NCBI GenBank assembly: GCA_963726065.1 | Contig: CAVSAU010000016.1 | Span: 620,001 to 684,000, forward strand | From: Neomesorhizobium sp963726065 | Lineage (GTDB): Bacteria; Pseudomonadota; Alphaproteobacteria; Rhizobiales; Rhizobiaceae | Length of the DNA stretch: 64,000 nucleotides | Direction of reading: 5' to 3' | In this document: one piece after another, positions 1-8,301 of the stretch | How the letters are laid out: the number at the start of each line of letters is the position of its first letter | How positions within the stretch are numbered: the first letter of the stretch is position 1 | Position numbers and translations under genes: made by a program | Notes under the pieces: model-generated | What the model was told of the DNA's origin: nothing | Database searches by the model: none | The model's input: the letters and a program-made list of their open reading frames with translations, nothing else

Positions 1-580
1 CTCGAACTGAAGGATGGTTGCAGCACAAGCACCTGCCTGGCGGCGGCTTTGGCTTCCGCTGTTCGCCCGAGTTTGGCAAGCGCCGCCGCCAAGAGGCTCT
101 GGGTCACGCTGAAGCTTGGATTGGACAAGACGGCTCGCCGGGCGGCGGTTGCCGCTTCCTCGTATTGCCCAAGTATGAAATTGCCGACGGCTACGGCTTG
201 GTGACCCCCAAAGGCAAACCGGTCTACAGGGCTGACCCGCAACGCACGTTCGGCCCACTCGATCGCCCGCTCCGCCTCTCCGGTCCAGGCCAGGAAAATG
301 CCGCCAAGAAAGAGCGCGAAGGCGCAAGAGGGGCTCAGCGCAAGCGCCCGCTCGAATGCTTCACGGGCAGCAGCGCGATCATGCTCCACCAGCCCGATGA
401 CGAACGCGCCCAGGGCCATCGCGGTTGCGTCATCGCGACCATGGGTGACTGCTGCGCGAGCGTGGCGAATGGCCGCGATGCGGTCGGTCTCCTTGAAGCC
501 GGCTCGGATGAACAGGAACTGGTTGCACCAGGCGAGCAGGCCATGGGCGCCGGCGTAGTCGGCCTCCAGCTCCAGCGGGG
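1..580 (-). CDS. TPR-repeat protein, 3' part only (runs off the window)
   Basis: Reading the minus strand leftwards from about 580 gives an uninterrupted helical-repeat sequence with TPR character: alternating Ala-rich helices, segments such as HGLLAWCNQF, AREAFERALALSPS and LGQYEEAATAARRAVLSNPS, and the usual Pro at repeat ends. The open frame continues through base 1, so the C-terminus lies outside. Such repeats are common at the C-terminus of alphaproteobacterial class III cyclase or winged-helix regulators, but no catalytic or DNA-binding domain is visible here. Upstream of about 580 the frame becomes incoherent, so the gene is either truncated there or carries a frameshift. Function is not assignable from this piece. 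Confidence 0.6.
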
Positions 581-605
581 CGGACCGACGAATACAGGAT
601 CGACC

Positions 606-917
606 TTGCCGAGGGCGCGGCGGCCGGATCGGCACCTGCGGCCGAACGGCTGGTCAGCCGCATCGAGCGATCTCCGCGCCTGCGGATGCGTGGTCGGCGC
701 AATCCTCTGCACGGCGGGACTCGCTTATCTCCCGTTCGGGTTGCCGCGATTCGTTGCGCAGAGTGGCTGGGGATGGCTCCCGACGGGCGCAGCTGCCTTT
801 GGTGGACTCATCCTCCTCGCCGCACTCGGCAAGGCGATCGGGATGACGGCGGCCGAGGTGAGACTGCGTCGCAACAGCCGCCAGCTGCGGCGCATGCTGG
901 ATGCACCTGCACAATAA
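606..917 (+). CDS. Possible small two-TM membrane protein
   Basis: The plus-strand frame ending at the TAA at 917 has a C-terminal 80 residues that look like a genuine membrane protein. A hydrophobic stretch (CGCVVGAILCTAGLAYL) is followed by a polar turn, a second one (GAAAFGGLILLAALGKAIG), and then a basic tail rich in Arg. No ATG lies upstream of the first hydrophobic stretch; the start is guessed at the TTG at 606. The upstream half of the same open frame is antisense to the TPR gene and is not believed. Family not recognised. Confidence 0.3.
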   Translation: MPRARRPDRHLRPNGWSAASSDLRACGCVVGAILCTAGLAYLPFGLPRFVAQSGWGWLPTGAAAFGGLILLAALGKAIGMTAAEVRLRRNSRQLRRMLDAPAQ

Positions 918-1044
918 CTGTTCGTATTTTATTTTTGCCGAGAACGGGTGTGGTGGCGCGACGCAAGTGGACTGCCGATAAGATCTGGTGGCCGTCCGAC
1001 GGTAGTCGCGCGCGCTGGGCGAAAACTACGCGGGCACTGTGATA

Positions 1045-1234
1045 TGATCGGCCGCGCGGGGGTTGGAGGCTTCCTTTTCGGTCAGCTCAGCAGCAGCGGC
1101 CAGGGTTCTGGCGTGGCGGTGGCGTTTTTCTGGCGCTGGTGATCGCCGTTTATCTGGGTATGATCGCAGTCGCGATGTTGGGGGCCGCGAACTGGATGTC
1201 CTTGGGCGAGCCGGGCGCCAAGAGCGCTCCTTAG
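1045..1234 (+). CDS. Small hypothetical membrane protein, one apparent frameshift
   Basis: An ATG at 1045 opens a Gly-rich frame that meets a stop near 1142. From about 1123 a neighbouring frame carries a clear transmembrane helix (FLALVIAVYLGMIAVAMLGAA) followed by NWMSLGEPGAKSAP and a TAG at 1232-1234. Removing one base near 1123 joins them into a protein of about 63 residues with one membrane span. This matches the single-base insertions found in many other genes of the window. It sits just upstream of the 3' end of mtnA on the opposite strand. No family was recognised and the start is uncertain. Confidence 0.35.
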
Positions 1235-1243
1235 CGCAAACTC

Positions 1244-2350
1244 CTATGCCGCCTTTGTTCGCCGCTCCGGAAACAGCTCCAGCAGGCCTTCAGGCGACGC
1301 TTCGGCGATGCCGCGCTCGGTGATCAGGCCGGTGACCAGCCTGGCAGGGGTCACGTCGAAGGCCGGATTGCCGGCAGGGGTGGCGTCAGGAGAAATGCGC
1401 ACCTGTGCGACCTCGCCGGATGCCGTCTTGCCCCAGACAAGGGAAACCTCGTCGCCGGAACGTTCTTCGATCGGGATTTCCTTCAATCCGTCATGCACGG
1501 TCCAGTCGATGGTCGGCGACGGCAAGCCGACATAGAACGGCACGCCATTGTCATGCGCGGCGAGCGCCTTCAGATAGGTGCCGATCTTGTTGCAGACGTC
1601 GCCATTAGCCGTCGTGCGGTCGGTGCCGACGATGACCATGTCGACCTCGCCGCGCTGCATAAGGTGGCCGCCGGCGTTGTCGACGATCAGGGTGTGCGCA
1701 ATGCCGTGGCCGGCCATCTCCCAGGCGGTGAGCTGGGCGCCCTGGTTGCGCGGCCGCGTTTCGTCAACATAGACGTGAATGGGAATGCCGGCTTCCGCCG
1801 CCAGGTAGATCGGCGCGGTGGCGGTGCCGTAGTCGACGGTGGCGAGCCAGCCGGCGTTGCAATGGGTGAGGATGTTGACCGGTTCGCCGGGCTTCTTGGT
1901 TGCTGCGATCTTCCTGATGATCTCCAGCCCGTTGCGGCCGATGCCGCGATTGAGCTCGATGTCCTCGTCGGCGATTTCGGCAGCCCGCTTGTACGCCGCG
2001 TTCGCGCGTTCTTCGAGCGGCAGCGGCTTCAGCACCCGCATCATCTCGTCAAGCGCCCAGCGCAGGTTGATGGCGGTCGGCCGCGTTTCATGAAGTTTCT
2101 CCCACGCCGCCTGCAGAGCCATATCGCTGGGATCGCCGAGCGTCTGAATCGCCATGCCGTAGGCGGCGGTGACGCCAATCAACGGCGCGCCGCGCACCCA
2201 CATGTCACGAATAGCGATGGCGATGGCATCGACCGTGCCGACCGTCTCGACGCGCAGTTCGTGCGGCAGCCAGCGCTGGTCGATCAGGTCGACCGAACGG
2301 CCATCGTCGGCCAGCCAGATCGTGCGGTAATGGCGGTCTCCAACGTTCAC
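1244..2350 (-). CDS. mtnA: S-methyl-5-thioribose-1-phosphate isomerase
   Basis: Cytosolic isomerase converting 5-methylthioribose-1-phosphate to 5-methylthioribulose-1-phosphate in methionine salvage. The 368-residue length is normal for the eIF2B-like MtnA family. Diagnostic segments are the substrate loop MWVRGAPLIGVTAAYG near residues 50-65, the catalytic-Cys region LTHCNAGWLATVDYGTA near 160-180, and GTDRTTANGDVCNKIGTY near 240-260, which carries the family's Asp. It follows mtnK by 24 bases on the same strand and is evidently its operon partner. The presence of mtnK favours methylthioribose salvage over the ribose-1,5-bisphosphate isomerase paralogue. The later salvage genes mtnB, mtnC and mtnD are not in this window. 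Confidence 0.95.
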   Translation of the reverse strand: MNVGDRHYRTIWLADDGRSVDLIDQRWLPHELRVETVGTVDAIAIAIRDMWVRGAPLIGVTAAYGMAIQTLGDPSDMALQAAWEKLHETRPTAINLRWALDEMMRVLKPLPLEERANAAYKRAAEIADEDIELNRGIGRNGLEIIRKIAATKKPGEPVNILTHCNAGWLATVDYGTATAPIYLAAEAGIPIHVYVDETRPRNQGAQLTAWEMAGHGIAHTLIVDNAGGHLMQRGEVDMVIVGTDRTTANGDVCNKIGTYLKALAAHDNGVPFYVGLPSPTIDWTVHDGLKEIPIEERSGDEVSLVWGKTASGEVAQVRISPDATPAGNPAFDVTPARLVTGLITERGIAEASPEGLLELFPERRTKAA

Positions 2351-2374
2351 GAGACTTCTTCCCTTTCGATCAGT

Positions 2375-3682
2375 TCAGCCAAGGCGTTGATTTCGTCGAG
2401 ACTGTGGATGGTGTGGCGGATTGACCGCGAGATGGCGGCCGAATTTCAGCGCCTTTGCCTCGCACGCAGCCCGCAGATCTTCGCTTTCGATGGTTTCGAA
2501 ATCGGCGTTGTGGGCAAGCCCGAGGATGCGGCGATGGATCTCGACGCCGGCAAAACCCAGCATGTCCGTCCAGATCGAATGCAGGAAACGGTCGAGCGCC
2601 TGCTCGCTGCCGAATGTGTCGCCCTGATCTTCGAACAGGCTGCGGTGGTAAAGCATGCCGGTGCGTTCAGTGCGCCACAGACGCGCGAACTCGGTTCGGA
2701 ACACCGACCAGGTTTCGGTGACGACGCCGAGCAGATAGGCACGCATTGCATCGCGGCTGCCCGCACTCTCATGGCCGCGCTGCGAGAAGAAGGACATCCA
2801 GAAATTGGCGAGCAGCATGCCGACGTCGAAGGCGATCGGGCCATAGACGGCGAATTCCGGATCGATGACGCGCGTCTCGCCATCGGTGACCATGATGGAG
2901 CCGGTGTGCAGGTCGCCATGCAGCAAGGTCTCGGCATTGGCGGCAAACAGATGCTTCAGCCGCTGCGCCTCGACCTTGAGGTCACGGTCGGCCCGCAATT
3001 CGGCGACCAGCCCGTCAAGTTGCGGCGAGGTGTGGCGGTTCATCGGCGCTGCGAAATACGGATCGGTGAAGACCAGGTTTTCGGTGATGTCGCAAAGCTC
3101 GGCATTGTCGGCGAACAAAGCGAGGTCTTCCTTGCGGTCTCGCGCCTTCATGTGAAGGTCGGAGCCACGGAACAGCGTGCGCGCCATGAACAGCCCGAGA
3201 TCGCTGGCGATCTTCGGCAGCTGGCGCCCCCCGATCAACGCCTTGCGCAGGATGATGTGCGGCGAGAGATATTCCATGACAATAAGCGCCTGCGCCTCGT
3301 CGAAATGATAGATTTCCGGAACGATGGCGCCCGCCCTAGCGCTTTGTTTCTCCGCAATTCCGGATGGAAAACCGGTGACCACTTTTTCTGGAATTGCCCT
3401 AGCCTTCTGGCGGGTCAGCGCGTGATATTCGAAGAAGGAACGCTTCAGCGGCAGCGGCCAGCTGTCGCCGACGAGGCGCACGTAAGGCAGCGCCTGCTTC
3501 ACCACGGCGCCACCTTCGGCGCCCTCCACGATGAAGACGAGATTGAGGTTGCCGTCGCCGACTTCGCGGACTTTCCAGCGGCTGGTGTCGGCGCCGATGC
3601 GGCTGGACAGCGGCTCGGTATCGCCAAGACGCTGTGGCAGCGTCTCGGCGGACAGCGCTTCGAATGACAGTGTTTTTGTCAT
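2375..3682 (-). CDS. mtnK: S-methyl-5-thioribose kinase
   Basis: ATP-dependent kinase that phosphorylates 5-methylthioribose at C1, giving the MtnA substrate. The fold is aminoglycoside-phosphotransferase-like: a nucleotide-loop region (GDGNLNLVFIVEG) near residue 45, the catalytic loop LLHGDLHTGSIMV near 230, and the metal-binding VIDPEFAVYGPIAFDVG near 250. ATG at 3682 is chosen because GGGAGGAG lies directly upstream; the open frame could start at 3703 but without such a site. About 435 residues, in line with the family. It is first in a mtnK-mtnA operon and is divergently transcribed from the ABC importer starting at 3825. Confidence 0.94.
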   Translation of the reverse strand: MTKTLSFEALSAETLPQRLGDTEPLSSRIGADTSRWKVREVGDGNLNLVFIVEGAEGGAVVKQALPYVRLVGDSWPLPLKRSFFEYHALTRQKARAIPEKVVTGFPSGIAEKQSARAGAIVPEIYHFDEAQALIVMEYLSPHIILRKALIGGRQLPKIASDLGLFMARTLFRGSDLHMKARDRKEDLALFADNAELCDITENLVFTDPYFAAPMNRHTSPQLDGLVAELRADRDLKVEAQRLKHLFAANAETLLHGDLHTGSIMVTDGETRVIDPEFAVYGPIAFDVGMLLANFWMSFFSQRGHESAGSRDAMRAYLLGVVTETWSVFRTEFARLWRTERTGMLYHRSLFEDQGDTFGSEQALDRFLHSIWTDMLGFAGVEIHRRILGLAHNADFETIESEDLRAACEAKALKFGRHLAVNPPHHPQSRRNQRLG

Positions 3683-3757
3683 CTTCTCCTCCCGTCCCTC
3701 CACTATGCTCCGAGTACCGTCCGGAGCAAGACGATACAGTAGGCGTAACCATCACTC

Positions 3758-3804
3758 TGTCAATTGTCAATCGAGTTGACATTTGATGAAACGGTCCATA
3801 GCAT
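3758..3804 (+). promoter_or_regulatory. Promoter with overlapping inverted repeat, mtnK/ABC divergent region
   Basis: TTGACA at 3776-3781 is followed by exactly 17 bases and then TAGCAT at 3799-3804, a good sigma-70-type -35/-10 pair reading towards the importer ATG at 3825. TGTCAA at 3765-3770 and TTGACA at 3776-3781 form an inverted repeat with a 5-base spacer, and a further TGTCAA lies at 3758-3763. The repeat covers the -35 box, where a repressor would act. No regulator gene is adjacent, so the binding protein is unknown. Confidence 0.55.
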
Positions 3805-3824
3805 CCTGTCCCACGGAGGAAGGA

Positions 3825-5336
3825 ATGGGCAAGGAAGCCGTGTTCCGTATAGCGGGCCTGAGGAAATCCTTTGGCTCGATTCAGGTGCTTGGTGGTGTCG
3901 GGCTTGCGCTGCACTCCGGCGAGGTGACGATTTTGATGGGCGCCAACGGCGCCGGCAAATCGACCCTGGTCAAGGTTGTCAGCGGCGTCTACGGCCTCGA
4001 CGCCGGAACCATGACGCTGGAGGGCAAGCCCTTCGACCCGCAGACGCCCGCCGAAGCCATCCGCGCCGGTGTCGTCACCGTCCACCAGAACATCAATGAC
4101 GGGGTGGTCGCAGCACTCGATGTCGCCACCAACCTGACGCTCGACCGGCTGAACGGCGACGGCGCCTCGTTCTTCTTCAACCCGCGCCGCATACGCCGCG
4201 AGGCGAAGGAAGTCGCCGAACGCATGGGGTTGACCATCGACCTCGGCGCGAAAATTCCGGACCTTTCGCTGGCCGACCGCCAGATGGTGGCGATCGCCCG
4301 CGCCATGACGCATCAGCCGAAGGTGCTGATCCTCGACGAGCCGACCTCCTCGCTTTCGAGCGCCGAGGCCAACCGTCTCTTCACCCTGATCGACCGGCTG
4401 AGGGCCCAGGGCGTTGCCATCCTCTACATCACCCACCGCATGTCGGACATAAGGCGGCTGGCCGACCGCATCGTTTCGTTGCGCGACGGCGCGATCGCCG
4501 GCGCCTTCGACAACAAGCCGCTGGACTATGAAGGCGCCGTCAACGCCATGCTGGGCCGCAAGCTGGGCATCGGCCAGGTGGCGATCCGCGAGGCTGGGAA
4601 AGAGGTCTTCCGCGCCGACGGGCTGCGCATCGCCAACGCGGCAAAACCGTTCTCGCTTGCCGTTGGAGATGGCGAGGTGGTCGCCATCACAGGGCTGGTG
4701 GGCGTCGGCAAGACGGCGCTCGCCGAAACGCTATTCGGCCTGCGCAAGCCGCTCGAAGGGAAGATGACGCTCGGCGGAGCCGCCTATGCACCGGCTTCGC
4801 CGCGGCGGGCGATCGACGCCGGCGTCTTTCTGGTTGCCAAGGACCGCGCCGAAAGCGGGATCGTCCCGGACTTCAATATCTACGAGAATATGAGCCTGCC
4901 TTTCCTCGACCGCATCTCGCGCCTCGCAATCTCGCGGCGCAGCGCCGAACGCAGCATCGCACGTCGGCAGATCAGCGACCTCGGCATCGTCTGCCGCACC
5001 GAGAAAGACGACATGTCGACGCTGTCCGGCGGCAACCAGCAGAAGGTGATGGTCGCCCGCTGGATGCCGGAACAGGCAAGACTGTTCATCCTCGACGAGC
5101 CGTTCCAGGGCGTCGATATCGCCGCCCGGCGCGACATCGCCGCGAAGCTGCGCGCCAGCGCCGCCGGGCGGGCGACGCTGATCTTCGTCACCGAGCTGGA
5201 CGAAGCGCTGGAAACCGCCGACCGCATCCTCGTCATGTCGGAACACACGATCGTCGGCGAGCACCGCAATGCCGGACTGAACATGGAACGCCTGCTGGCG
5301 GAGATTGCCGGACAGCCGGCACAGAGCGCAACTTAG
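3825..5336 (+). CDS. Sugar-type ABC importer, double ATP-binding protein (RbsA-like)
   Basis: Energises import at the inner membrane. The 503 residues carry two ABC modules, as in RbsA/MglA/XylG. The first has Walker A GANGAGKST at residues 39-47, a degenerate signature (LSLADRQMVAIARAM) and LILDEPTSS. The second has the altered Walker A GLVGVGKTA, signature LSGGNQQKVMVARWM and FILDEPFQGVD. ATG at 3825 is preferred over an in-frame ATG at 3783 because GGAGGAAGGA immediately precedes it. It heads an ABC operon (ATPase, permease, binding protein) divergent from mtnK-mtnA. That placement suggests methylthioribose as cargo, which is inference only. Confidence 0.93.
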   Translation: MGKEAVFRIAGLRKSFGSIQVLGGVGLALHSGEVTILMGANGAGKSTLVKVVSGVYGLDAGTMTLEGKPFDPQTPAEAIRAGVVTVHQNINDGVVAALDVATNLTLDRLNGDGASFFFNPRRIRREAKEVAERMGLTIDLGAKIPDLSLADRQMVAIARAMTHQPKVLILDEPTSSLSSAEANRLFTLIDRLRAQGVAILYITHRMSDIRRLADRIVSLRDGAIAGAFDNKPLDYEGAVNAMLGRKLGIGQVAIREAGKEVFRADGLRIANAAKPFSLAVGDGEVVAITGLVGVGKTALAETLFGLRKPLEGKMTLGGAAYAPASPRRAIDAGVFLVAKDRAESGIVPDFNIYENMSLPFLDRISRLAISRRSAERSIARRQISDLGIVCRTEKDDMSTLSGGNQQKVMVARWMPEQARLFILDEPFQGVDIAARRDIAAKLRASAAGRATLIFVTELDEALETADRILVMSEHTIVGEHRNAGLNMERLLAEIAGQPAQSAT

Positions 5337-5359
5337 CCAAGAAATTCAAGGAGTTCGGC

Positions 5360-5404
5360 ATGGATCTGGAATCGGATTGGCAACTTTGCGGGATCATTCT
5401 CTGA
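5360..5404 (+). CDS. Possible 14-codon leader ORF ahead of the permease
   Basis: AAGGAG at 5348-5353 is spaced normally before an ATG at 5360, which opens a 14-codon frame (MDLESDWQLCGIIL) ending in TGA at 5402-5404. The permease ATG follows one base later at 5406, and no comparable ribosome site precedes that ATG. The arrangement would let ribosomes finishing the short frame restart at the permease. It may simply be chance or a misread permease start. Confidence 0.25.
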   Translation: MDLESDWQLCGIIL

Positions 5405-5405
5405 C

Positions 5406-6401
5406 ATGACCACGCGTGACCTTGCCGTGCGTTACGGGTTCCTGCTGCTGCTTGCCGCACTCGTCGCCTATTTCGCCATCGCCGCCGACGGCTTTGCCTC
5501 GCCGCAAAGCGCTGTTTTCATCTTCCAGTCGGTCGCCATCACCGGCGTTCTGGCGCTTGGCGTCACCGCCACGCTGGTGGTCGGCGGCTTCGACCTGTCC
5601 ATCGGTTCCGTCGCCACGACCGCGATGATGGCGGCAGCCTATGTGATGGTCATCTTCCAACAAAACGCTCTCGTTGCCGTCATCGCCTGCCTGCTGATCG
5701 GCGTGGTCGTCGGCCTGATCAACGGCTTCCTCATCGTCTACATGCGCGTGCCCGATCTTCTGGCGACGCTTGGCATGATGTTCCTGCTGGTCGGCCTGCA
5801 GCGCATCCCCACGGAAGGCCGCTCCATCGCCACCGGCATGACCATGCCCGACGGCTCGGTCGCCGGCGGCACGTTCAGCCCGGCCTTCCTCGCGCTCGGC
5901 CGCCACCGCTTCGACTTCTTCATTCCCAACCTGATCCCGGTTTCCGTTGTCGTGCTTCTGGTGCTCGCCGCGGCGATCTGGTTCTTCCTCGACTACACGC
6001 GTTTCGGCCGCATGATGTACGCCGTCGGCAGCAACGAACGCGCCGCGCAACTGGCTGGCGCGCCTGTCAAGGCATACAAGATCTGGGCCTATGTGATTTC
6101 CGGCATGTTCGCCTCAATCGGCGGGATTCTGCTCGCCGCCCGGCTTGGACGCGGCGACATCGCCTCGGGTAACAATCTGCTTCTGGATTCCGTCGCAGCA
6201 GCCCTGATCGGCTTTGCCGTTCTGGGCGCTGCCAAACCAAACGCTTTCGGCACCGCGGTGGGAGCGCTCTTCGTGGGCATCCTGCTGCAGGGCCTCACTA
6301 TGATGAACGCGCCCTATTACACGCAGGATTTCGTCAAGGGCATCGTTCTCGTCGTCGCGCTGGTGTTCACGTTCGCGCTTTCGAACGCCGGCCGCCGTTA
6401 G
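5406..6401 (+). CDS. Sugar-type ABC importer permease (RbsC-like)
   Basis: 331-residue multi-span inner-membrane protein of the branched-chain/ribose permease family. Hydrophobic helices run throughout. The family motif GFDLSIGSVATTAMMAAAY sits near residues 60-78, the EAA-like region NERAAQLAGAPVKAYK near 205-220, and the glycine-rich LIGFAVLGAAKPNAFGTAVGA near the end. It lies 69 bases after the ATPase gene and 36 bases before the binding-protein gene, so it should form the channel of that importer. Its own ribosome site is weak and it may be coupled to the short upstream frame at 5360-5404. Confidence 0.93.
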   Translation: MTTRDLAVRYGFLLLLAALVAYFAIAADGFASPQSAVFIFQSVAITGVLALGVTATLVVGGFDLSIGSVATTAMMAAAYVMVIFQQNALVAVIACLLIGVVVGLINGFLIVYMRVPDLLATLGMMFLLVGLQRIPTEGRSIATGMTMPDGSVAGGTFSPAFLALGRHRFDFFIPNLIPVSVVVLLVLAAAIWFFLDYTRFGRMMYAVGSNERAAQLAGAPVKAYKIWAYVISGMFASIGGILLAARLGRGDIASGNNLLLDSVAAALIGFAVLGAAKPNAFGTAVGALFVGILLQGLTMMNAPYYTQDFVKGIVLVVALVFTFALSNAGRR

Positions 6402-6437
6402 GATTTTCAACGTTGGAAAGGTGGAGGAAAGAGTGAC

Positions 6438-7490
6438 ATGATCGACCGCAGAACTCTCGGAAAACTGGTGCTCGGCCTGGTCGGCGCGACCGCGCTGATG
6501 CAGGCGCCGGCCTCGGCGCAGACCGCGCCCGCGCCGTTCGACAATCCCGGCAACGTCAAGATCGCGCTGGTGCGATACCTCTCGACGGGCGACTTCTTCC
6601 AGGCCTACCTGTCGGGCGTGGAAAGCCAGGCGAAAGCGCTCGGCGTCGACCTGCGCGTGCTCGACAGCCGCCAGGATGCCGCCCTGCAGGCCGACATGGT
6701 CGACCAGGCGATCGCGCTTGGCGTGAACGGCATCATCATCCAGCACGGCCTGACCGAGAGCATGAAGGAAGCCGCCCAGCGGGCAGTGGACGCCGGCATC
6801 AAGGTCGTCGCCTTCGACGTCAATGTCGAGAACGACAAGATCCCGCAGATCGAGCAGTCCGACCGCGACCTGGCGCGCCTGGCGCTCGAACAGGCGATCA
6901 AGGACAATGGCGAAAGCTGGAAGGCAGGCTATGTCTATGTCGCGGGCATCGCGCCGCTCGACCGCCGCAACGAAACCTGGGTGGAGTTCAAGAAGAAGTA
7001 TCCGGGCATCGAGGAGAAGGCGATGTTCGGCACGCTGGACAACCCGATCGCCAACTCTGTCGCCAACCAGGCGCGCTCGGTGGTTTCGGCCAACCCGGAC
7101 ATCAGCGTGATGTTTGCGCCCTATGACGAGTTCGCCAAGGGCGTGAAGATCGCCGTCGACGAGGCCGGCCTGTCGTCGGGCGTGAAGATCTACTCGGCCG
7201 ACATTTCGACATCGGACATCGCGGCGATGCGCGAATCGGGCAGCGCCTGGGCAGCCACCGCTGCCACCAACCCGGCCGTCGTCGGCCAGGTTTCCGTGCG
7301 CGCATTGGCCATGCTGATTGCCGGCGAAGATCCGGGCAAAAGCGTGATCGTGCCGCCGACGCTGATCACCCAGAAGGACCTGAACGACAACGAGATCAAG
7401 AACATGGAAGAACTTTCGGCGAAAATGCCGCAATTCGCCCATGCCGATGTCGCCATGCCGGCCTGGATGCCGAACCCGAACAAGAAGTAG
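6438..7490 (+). CDS. Periplasmic sugar-type substrate-binding protein
   Basis: 350 residues with a signal peptide (hydrophobic core LGKLVLGLVGATALM, then APASAQ). The mature part has the ribose-type binding-protein layout: an opening beta strand VKIALVRYLSTGDFFQAYLS, then DSRQDAALQADMVDQAIA, INGIIIQHG-like and VVAFDVNVE segments. GTGGAGGAAAG-type sequence precedes the ATG. It completes the importer operon and is followed by a strong terminator. Substrate is not readable from sequence; proximity to mtnK/mtnA makes methylthioribose the first guess. Confidence 0.92.
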   Translation: MIDRRTLGKLVLGLVGATALMQAPASAQTAPAPFDNPGNVKIALVRYLSTGDFFQAYLSGVESQAKALGVDLRVLDSRQDAALQADMVDQAIALGVNGIIIQHGLTESMKEAAQRAVDAGIKVVAFDVNVENDKIPQIEQSDRDLARLALEQAIKDNGESWKAGYVYVAGIAPLDRRNETWVEFKKKYPGIEEKAMFGTLDNPIANSVANQARSVVSANPDISVMFAPYDEFAKGVKIAVDEAGLSSGVKIYSADISTSDIAAMRESGSAWAATAATNPAVVGQVSVRALAMLIAGEDPGKSVIVPPTLITQKDLNDNEIKNMEELSAKMPQFAHADVAMPAWMPNPNKK

Positions 7491-7518
7491 CGCCCGGCTT
7501 CGGCCGAAGAAGAGCAAA

Positions 7519-7545
7519 GAGGCGGCCCGACGGCCGCCTCTTTTT
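7519..7545 (+). terminator. Intrinsic terminator after the ABC importer operon
   Basis: GAGGCGGCC at 7519-7527 pairs perfectly with GGCCGCCTC at 7532-7540 across a 4-base loop, and five T residues follow at 7541-7545. It lies 28 bases after the binding-protein stop codon. Confidence 0.9.
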
Positions 7546-7548
7546 GTT

Positions 7549-7604
7549 GCGCCATGGATATCTCTCCTATATATCTGGATATCTAGGAGAGATATCCATG
7601 GCGC
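7549..7604. repeat. Perfect 21-bp inverted repeat over the vapB start (likely autoregulatory operator)
   Basis: Bases 7549-7569 are the exact reverse complement of 7584-7604, separated by 14 AT-rich bases that themselves contain GATATC-type repeats. The right arm includes the vapB ribosome site (TAGGAGAG) and its ATG at 7598. As DNA it is a natural operator for the VapB or VapBC dimer; as RNA it would hide the translation start in a hairpin. Autorepression through palindromes is established for VapBC systems; use of this site is inferred. Confidence 0.75.
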
Positions 7605-7843
7605 TGTTCATTCGTGATGAAACTGTCGACCGCCTTGCCAGCGACGTGCAGAGAGCCCTGAAAACCTCCACCAAGAAGGAAGCCGTGCTCCTTGCCTTGC
7701 AGCATCAGCTGGAGCAGGCAAGCCGCAAGCGCCCGCTGATGGAGGCGATCGCCGAGCTCCAGGCCAAAGCGGCTGCTTTAGGCCCCGAAAACCCCGACTT
7801 CGACATGAAGCGCTTCACCGATGAGATGTGGGGCGACATCTGA
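7598..7843 (+). CDS. vapB: VapB-type antitoxin (Rv0623-like)
   Basis: 81-residue antitoxin expected to bind the promoter and neutralise the PIN-domain toxin encoded next. The N-terminal MALFIRDETVDRLASDVQRA resembles the Rv0623-like (PSK) antitoxin family, and the acidic tail ending MKRFTDEMWGDI is typical of the toxin-binding part. ATG at 7598 is chosen for the AGGAG just upstream. The stop overlaps the toxin start by one base (TGATG). The gene sits inside or beside a long inverted repeat that probably mediates autorepression. Confidence 0.88.
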   Translation: MALFIRDETVDRLASDVQRALKTSTKKEAVLLALQHQLEQASRKRPLMEAIAELQAKAAALGPENPDFDMKRFTDEMWGDI

Positions 7844-8262
7844 TGTTCATCGATGCTTCGGCAATCGTTGCCATCCTCGGCCGGGAGCCAGGTTGGGAGG
7901 GCTTCGTCCACAAGCTGGGAACGGATGATGCGGCCCTCTACATTTCGCCACTCGTCCGCTTCGAAGCTGTCCAGGCATTGGCTCGGAAACAGACGAGCCC
8001 ATCAGTCAAACCGTCAGCCGAAACGCTGGAGGGGGCACGCCAAATCCTCGACGCATTCATTGCCAGATTGCGGATCGACGAAATTCCGGTTTCACCGCAG
8101 ATTGGCTCGCTCGCATTGGATGCCAGCATGACGTACGGCAAAGCGATCGGCCATGCGGCCGATCTCAATTTCGGCGATTGCTTTGCCTATGCCTGCGCCA
8201 AGGCGCTCGATACGCCCTTGGTTTACAAGGGAAACGACTTTGCCTTGACCGACCTGGCCTGA
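7843..8262 (+). CDS. vapC: VapC-type PIN-domain ribonuclease toxin
   Basis: 139 residues. The N-terminal MFIDASAIVAIL supplies the first PIN acidic residue (Asp4) and Ser. FEAVQAL in the middle supplies a second acidic position, and GDCFAYACAKALDTPLVYKGNDFALTD near the end carries the conserved Asp residues that hold the metal ion. Family members cleave RNA, often tRNA; this target is unknown. The ATG overlaps the vapB stop, so the pair is translationally coupled. All catalytic positions look intact, so the system should be active. Confidence 0.9.
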   Translation: MFIDASAIVAILGREPGWEGFVHKLGTDDAALYISPLVRFEAVQALARKQTSPSVKPSAETLEGARQILDAFIARLRIDEIPVSPQIGSLALDASMTYGKAIGHAADLNFGDCFAYACAKALDTPLVYKGNDFALTDLA

Positions 8263-8301
8263 TGGGGCGGGCCTGCCGAATCGCGTCGTTCCCGCGATCC
8301 A

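Noticed and set aside
1493..3667. A 724-codon open frame on the plus strand
   Set aside because: It is exactly antisense to mtnA and mtnK, whose motifs are unmistakable; composition is that of a high-GC shadow frame without family features.
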